Source: Euptelea pleiosperma
Taxonomy: Eukaryota; Streptophyta; Magnoliopsida; Ranunculales; Eupteleaceae
Direction: 5' to 3'
Assembly: GCA_035048495.1 (NCBI GenBank)
Contig: CM068546.1
Coordinates: forward strand, 10,856,435 to 10,920,434
Length of the DNA: 64,000 bases
This document shows positions 58,195 through 64,000 of this stretch, in pieces (within the stretch, counting starts at the first letter, position 1; every line of letters begins with the position of its first letter). The position numbers and the translations under genes were made by a program. The notes under the pieces were generated by a model. That model did not search any database, was not told where the DNA came from, and saw nothing but the letters and a program-made list of their open reading frames with translations.

Positions 58195-59180
58195 CCAGGT
58201 CATGCTATGCCCCACCCTTAGGGGTGTCAACGGGTCAGTTCCTAAGGTACCCAGAACCAAAAGTGATACTGTTGGTTCTTATCGGTTCCAGTTATCAAAA
58301 TGACGATCTCGAACCGGAACCAATTATTTGGTTCTTGTCGATTTCGGTTCCAACTCTGGTTCTGGATATGTTACTACTAGGGGGTGTCAATTTTACCCAT
58401 TTAACCGGAACCGAATCGGAACCGGAACTGAAAACACAGGTTCCGGTTCCACATTTTTGGGAACCGATTAAAAAGTAACTGGAACCAGAACCAAACCGAC
58501 AATAACGATTCCGGTCCTAGGTAACCTAATATGGAACCAAAACTGATAATCGGAACCGAACCGATAAAAACCGGTACCAATAAATAAATATAGTGTGAAA
58601 ATTCTCATATTCTCAAGATTTTGGCCCAATATTCCTGGAACTAGAACCGACATAAATACATAATCGTTTCCAGCTCTAGATCCATCACTTTGAGAACTGA
58701 AACTGTAAAGGAACCGAACAGATAAGAATCGAAACCGATTGTTCCAGTTCTGGCCACCTTAGGAACCGACCTATTGACACCCCTAGTTAGTACTAATGGA
58801 TCGGGATATCTGTGGACCAACAAAAGTGAAATAATAAGTTCACAAACGTTCTCGGGTGTGGATTACAAGAATCCAATGATGGTTGTGCTTTGGCAGAAGT
58901 ACTGAACTAGCATTTACTTTTGTTAAAGCACAACCCCCGTTGGATTGTCGAATCCACGTCCGAGAACATTAGTGAACTTATTATTATTTCACTTTTTGTC
59001 GGTCCACGGAGTTATCAATTCTAGTTCTTATCGATTTCGGGTCCAAATCTAACTAACCAGAATTAGAATTATTTTCGATTCGATTTCAGTTTTTAGTCGA
59101 ATCCCAAAAATGTGGACCCAGAACCAATTTTTGGTTCGGTCTTGAGTGGGTTCTTAAAGGGGTAGATTTGACACCGCTAC
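58195..59180. repeat. FB-G element with a nested foldback
   Basis: GGGGTGTCAACGGG at the left and GGTAGATTTGACACCGC at the right mark the ends. The body is dense in GGTTCC/GGAACC and AACCGG words in both orientations. A 196-bp MITE-3-like foldback (58812-59007) splits it, with arms GTGGACC...AAGTGAAATAATAAGTTCAC, GTGGATTACAAGAATCCAA and their reverses. Confidence 0.6.
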
Positions 59181-59864
59181 CCACCATGTACTCTTTCCAC
59201 TTAAAAGTACAGCCATTAATTCGTAGGATCTGTTTGGCAACCAAGAAAAAGTTCTAACGAAAAACAAATGAGCGCTCAAAATGATTCACATAATTATTTG
59301 CCCACGAAAATTTTATGCATGTTTAGATTTCAGGACATGCCTATGTCCCATCCATGTGTGACATTTCACTTAAATCAATTGCACACCATTAACTCATTAT
59401 TGTCTGTTTGGGAACCAAAAAACAAGTTCTAACAGCGCTGAAATTATGGTGTGGTTGTTTGGGCAAGAAAGGTTTTTTACACTCTTGGATCATTTTCGAT
59501 TTTCTTAACTTAATGATGCAGTTAGTGTGCGGGCCCACGCGTATTGTCCATCTTTTTTCATTTTACAGGGTGAAAATTAAATTTACCTACCAAAGCTTAA
59601 GATGAGGTGAGATTTTATTTACCTGCATCAATAGATAAATAAGTCGGTTCACCTGCATTGAGGGTCTTGGTGCGCACTGTGAGCTGCGCCTATTGGTACA
59701 ATCAATAAGACATTTTTTTGGCTTAAGTGCGCTCATCGGCACAAAGGACGTGCATTGGTAAAAAGCAAATACAGACTTATTTGCCAGATTTATAGGCGAT
59801 CTAATCAGAGCATTAAACAAAAATTTTAATAGAAAAATAGAGAAAAACATGACTTTTCAAACCA
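59181..59864. other. Intergenic, nothing recognised
   Basis: No gene or repeat ends found. Confidence 0.4.
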
Positions 59865-60278
59865 AGGTTTAAAGGAGGCTGTTTTAACAGTTAAACGACT
59901 GGGGGCGTTACTGTTAAAACTGATTGAAACGGCCAGGGGCAAAAATAGAAAAAAAAATAGAATTAAACGGATTTTAACGGTTTTAACAAAAAAAAACGTA
60001 AAAAGGGCTCTGAAATTCAAATTTTGAAATTTGAAAATTAAAAAAAATAGAATTTAATGGATTTTAACGGAAATTAAATGATTTTAACAAAATTAAACGG
60101 ATTTAACGGCCGTTTTTTTCACAAAATTTTTCAGAATTAAATGGCTGTTTAAATGATTTTAACGGCCGTTAAAACAAAAAAACGGCCGTTTTTTTTAAAA
60201 CCGTTAAAACGTGTTTAAATGGTTTCAACGGAAAGAGCTTGGGGCGTTACCGTTTAAACGGCGGTTTTTAAAACCATG
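59865..60278. mobile_element. MITE-4, full-length, with 10-bp target duplication
   Basis: Starts AGGTTTAAAGGAGGC and ends GGTTTTTAAAACCATG. Flanks TTTCAAACCA at 59855-59864 and 60279-60288. Ends are the same as in the copy at 55443, read in the other direction. No coding capacity. Confidence 0.82.
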
Positions 60279-60359
60279 TTTCAAACCACAGCATTAATAA
60301 GTCTAATAGAGTTGAAATATGGCAAGTGGGGAGAAAAAAAACTTTGATGACAGCACACT

Positions 60360-60700
60360 GTCATGGAGCCAATGACAGCCCACAATATGAGCCATGTGGC
60401 ATATTCGTAGAGGACACTGACCGAATGGATGTTTAGCCAATCCCTAGGTGGAGCTACAAACCAAAAATCAACATGATTAGTGATTTCTAGTCCTCGGATT
60501 GGAGTTATTTTCATGTGTTGATTTTAATCGTTTGGATTTGAGCCTTATTGACCATTATTTGGGGTACAAATATCCAAAGGCTCGAATTCACTAATCAGGC
60601 TGATTTTTGGTTTGTAGGTCCAACTAGGGATTGGCAAATCATCTATACGGTCAGAGTCCTCTAAGAGTATGTATGACACGTGGCTCATATTGTTGGTATA
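60360..60700. repeat. FB-P, one complete palindrome
   Basis: CACAATATGAGCCATGTGGC at the left faces GACACGTGGCTCATATTGT at the right. The arms contain TGGATGTTTAGCCAATCCC and GATTAGTGATTTCTAG with their reverses. Total length about 320 bp. No clear target duplication. Confidence 0.65.
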
Positions 60701-60884
60701 AACTATAAAGTATAAAGTGCCTACTGACGATGTTTGCATACTTTTTAAGTCTTTAAACGTTTGCAGACTAGATTTGTCTGACTCCTTCACGACTGTCACC
60801 TCAACTACCACTTTAAAGGATAACACTGTCACTCCGGAGAAGAGTTCTGGAACGCAGCTCGAGGAAACTCATGTAGCCAAAAGC

Positions 60885-61185
60885 ACAATTTTTGTTACTC
60901 ATCGCTGTCATCTGGGCCCGCCGACTACATGGATGTTTGGCCCACCCCTTAGTAGACATTCATACCAAAAATCATCTAGTTTGATAATTTTTAGCCGTTG
61001 TTTTAGATTAGTACTCAAGAAAAGAAAAGGTTGAATCCAACGGCTACAATCACGTACTAAAATCTAATGGTTAGAAATTACCAATCAGGTTGATTTTTTT
61101 GATGTGTATATCCACGAAAGGGTGGGCTACACGTCCATGTGAGTAACAAAAGTCGTGCTCGCTATACCTTGTTACATCTTTTCCC
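60885..61185. repeat. FB-E copy
   Basis: AAAAGCACAATTTTTGTTACTC on the left faces GAGTAACAAAAGTCGTGC and TACCTTGTTACATC on the right. The interior has GGATGTTTGGCCCACCCCTT and AATGGTTAGAAATTACCAATC. Confidence 0.6.
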
Positions 61186-62370
61186 AAATTAAAAGAAAAA
61201 ACAATAATAATGAACTAGAGGAGGACTTGTTGTCGGCTTGGAGTGGTCTCCACGTTCGTCTTTCTTAGTGTAGTGTTAGCGTCATCCTTAGTGGCCATCG
61301 GAGTCAGACCACCATGCTCCTCATTATTCACATCAGAGTAATCTCGAAGACCATCCAATGGCTTAGACCTACGGACGGCAACGACAATACAAGGCGATGC
61401 AAACATTTTCCTTATTTTGGCCAAGTCTCATTGCCAGTGGGCTATCCCGACAAGCGAGTCACTCGTAATGACGTAAAGTCGTCAGTTGCCCCTGAAAAGT
61501 GGGACCCACAAACGTTATCAGCTTATCATTTGTACGGGGTTAGTTCGCACCAATAATGGGGATCATATATTATATATAATCATGCGGATGACTTCTTCTA
61601 CAGATGCATCATATGAAAATGTCACCGGGTTTTCCTAAGATCCGATCTGATCTGATCCAATGGCTGTAAAGGGTATTTTTTTTAGGTTTAATGTATCAAA
61701 ATATAATCCTATCCTGTATCTTACTTTCATCCAAACAATCCAATTGTGAGAACCCACCTGGAATAGCGGGAAATAGTTGAGATATATCAATATTTTGGAT
61801 GTAAACTGATTGTTGGCCTTTATTATTTTTCCTTTTTATGGTGGGCCACTTAGAATCTACAATTTTTTAGGGAATTTTTGACATACCCCCATGTTATCTT
61901 CGAAATTCGAGATACCCACATAATTTGAAAATGCCAACGTACCCCTATGACTTGATCCATTGTCATTTGACAAGTTGACTTGAATTGACCACTACTTTTT
62001 ATTTATTCATTAACAGATGAAAAATGCCCTTATCTGCAACCTTGGAACAAGAGTTTGGGCCAAAATCCAATTCCCAATTTTGTGGTTTGTAAATTTGGAG
62101 CAAAAACATTTTGGATCTTTGGCTCTCCTTGGTATCGCCGCAAATATTTGTTTGCAAACATTTGCAATATGGTTTTTGCATTTCTAAGTGCTTGGTTGCA
62201 CTCCACCATTATTTACCTAGGCAAATATTTACTGTGAGATCATATTTTTTACGATTTGAGCTGCTAATGTTTGCAGCCAAAAATGACTACAAACATTCAC
62301 TCTTTGGCTCGAGCTTCCTTTTTTTTTTTTGGCCCGTGGAGAGTAAAATTTCATTCACTACCCATGATGA
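61186..62370. other. Intergenic, nothing recognised
   Basis: No gene, RNA or complete repeat could be supported. GATCTGATCTGATCC words occur near 61645. Confidence 0.4.
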
Positions 62371-62950
62371 CTGCCGACAATAAGAACCACATGGTACACT
62401 TAGAAGACGCTGACCGTATGGATGTTTGGTCAATCCCTAATTAGTGATTTTAAATCTGTCTCTTAGTACCCAAATAATGGTCAATAATGCTCAAATTCAA
62501 CTGTTAAAATTAATCCATGAAAATGACTACAATCCAACACTTAGAAATCACTAATCAGGTTGGTTTTTTTATTTGTTGGTCCAATTAGGGATTGGCCAAA
62601 CATCCATGCGGTCAGCATCCTCCACAAATGTGCCACGTGGCTCATATTGTGGGCGGCTATGGAGGGCAGTCATTGTGGAGGGTGAGCAAAGCTTTAAACC
62701 TAGATGGACATCCAACCAAAAAATAACCTGATTAGTGATTTCTAAAAGTTGTATTGGAGTCATTTTCATGGGTTGACTTTTTACCGTGGAATTTGACATT
62801 ATTATTTCGGGACAAAGATCAGAGGTTTGAAATAACTAATCAAGCTGATTTTTAGTTTGTAAGTCCACTTAGGGATTGGCCAAACATCCATATGGTCAGT
62901 GTCCCTCTAAAGTATTCCACCTGACTCAAATTGTGGGTGGTCAGCAAAGT
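62371..62950. repeat. FB-P, one palindrome plus an extra half
   Basis: CCGACAATAAGAACCACATGG faces GCCACGTGGCTCATATTGTG (about 62629-62650). A further half (TGATTAGTGATTTCTAAAAG to CTGACTCAAATTGTGG) follows to about 62940. Confidence 0.6.
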
Positions 62951-63266
62951 TCTACCCGGACCAACCGATCATTGGGTCCCTCCCAAAATCAACTTGCCTG
63001 GACTATCTCATGATTCTCATCCACTTGTTTCGTTGTTTGATTGGTTGTGATCATCTAATTTCATTGACCTTGTCCGTAGGTGACTCCATCTCCTATTTTG
63101 GATTCATCAAAGACTCGGAAAATATGAAAATATTTGCATTGCACCCTCCACCCAAGCAGTGGAAAGTATTTACAACAGATTTTACAGGTTAATACCAAGC
63201 AATAGAAAATGTTTGAAGCTGCAAACATTTATAGCTATAAATATTTATAGAAGCAAATATTTATTG
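62951..63266. other. Intergenic, nothing recognised
   Basis: AT-rich; several AAATATTT words. No gene. Confidence 0.35.
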
Positions 63267-64000
63267 GATACCAAGCGGGGCCTTAACTGCAAAGCTTCTG
63301 GCCAACTTCTCAATCTTCATAAATGCTCCCTAACCTTCTCCAACAACACCCCAGAAAATTTAGGAGAATCCTCTCTCGAGCCTTAAACATCTCACATCTA
63401 ACTTCTTGTGAGAAATACCTTGGGGCCCCTTTGTCACCCATAAAACTTCAAGAGAAACCTTCGGTACATTGGATAGAATTCATTCTAAGCTAAAGGCAAA
63501 CTCCTATCCAAATTAAAGTGGGCAAAATCACCCTTATTAATTCAGTCACTTCGACCATATCGTAGTTCACCATGTCCAATTTCTTACTACGTACCTAAAT
63601 GGTTGAGAGAAGACGTCGACAAAGCTCAGCGGGACTTCCTATGGAGAAATAAGGAATCCACCAAACCTTTCCCCCCTCACAACCTTGAAGAAAATCACTA
63701 AGCTCAAAAGGATGTGAGGCCTGGGTATTAGATCTGCCAATCATATCAACTTGGCGTGCATGGCCAAGCTTGGTTGGAGATTAATACATGACAAACAAAA
63801 TCTCTGCAAAGCAATGCAGGAAAAATATCTGAAAAAGAACCACCTCCTAGATAGTCAACCTTCTTCTACAGCATCTCTAGCTTCGAGAAGCATTCTCAAA
63901 GGGAAGAAAATCATTCGTAGAGGAATGAGATGGTGCGTGGGCGATGGCAAAGCATAATTGGGACCCTGATAAGCTGCTCATTGAAAAGATTCCATTGCAC
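63267..64000 (+). pseudogene. LINE polyprotein fragment (RT C-terminal region), runs off the right edge
   Basis: In shifting frames the plus strand gives KASGQLLNLHKCSLTFSNNT (compare the SGLxINxxKSSLxFSxNT of plant LINE RTs), then a VDKAQRDFLWRNKE segment, then GLGIRSANHINLACMAKLGW and RLIHDKQNLCKAMQEKYLK, the standard region before the zf-RVT module. Frame changes and stops (e.g. after NLEENH) show decay. The zinc-binding end would lie beyond 64000. Confidence 0.82.

Overview
The window is nuclear DNA from a flowering plant. The genes have short exons with GT-AG introns, the leaders are CT-rich, and the proteins belong to plant families. Most of the rest is transposon debris typical of a large, repeat-rich plant genome. 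I cannot name the species; a magnoliid-like genome is only a guess.

Four protein genes are supported. (1) At the left edge, minus strand, is the first coding exon of an ERD2-type K/HDEL receptor (514-604), with its leader and TATA box; the rest lies off the window. (2) XRI1 is on the plus strand at 19935-22917: nine exons, 303 codons, linked to meiosis and DNA repair. (3) A purple acid phosphatase of the PAP15 type is on the plus strand at 40599-46987: seven exons, 549 codons, all seven metal ligands present. (4) An intronless RING-finger protein is on the minus strand at 56329-57309 (326 codons). They share no evident pathway. Each is separated from the next by 9-20 kb of repeats.

The intergenic DNA can be read as layered insertions. 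Families named below: MITE-1 (about 370-390 bp, Mutator-like, 9-bp target duplications; 950, 2159, 31245, 32765, 35332); MITE-2 (about 365 bp, 9-bp duplications; 9133, 17242, with end pieces at 11216 and 12983); MITE-3 (about 170-215 bp foldback; 9729, 12478, 13196, 14178, 58812); MITE-4 (about 400 bp, rich in CCGTTTAAACGG-like motifs, 9-10-bp duplications; 51060, 51519, 52307, 55443, 59865); FB-P (large near-palindromes; 1395, 31880, 34850, 35880, 37490, 38780, 60360, 62371); FB-E (foldbacks ending in a GATGTAACAAGG-type motif; 34215, 36616, 39690, 48780, 60885); and FB-G (39583, 58195). There are also single PIF/Harbinger-like and hAT-like MITEs, two tRNA-derived SINE types, five LINE fragments and one Ty3/gypsy fragment. 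Tandem arrays lie at 5.8, 6.1, 15.0, 16.1, 17.8-19.3 and 25.4-26.9 kb.

The most unusual structure is at 27862-31044. It is a head-to-tail triplication of a 1.0-1.1 kb unit whose joints read CTAG|TC. Its outer flanks are A and T, and short hairpins precede each CTRR end. These are the terminal signals of non-autonomous Helitrons. Each unit is itself a chain of smaller Helitron-like modules and carries a piece of MITE-4. A related solo element with the same ends lies at 7249-7591. Two local segmental duplications (8.4-13.2 kb and 52.5-55.3 kb) preserve empty sites that confirm several of the insertions.
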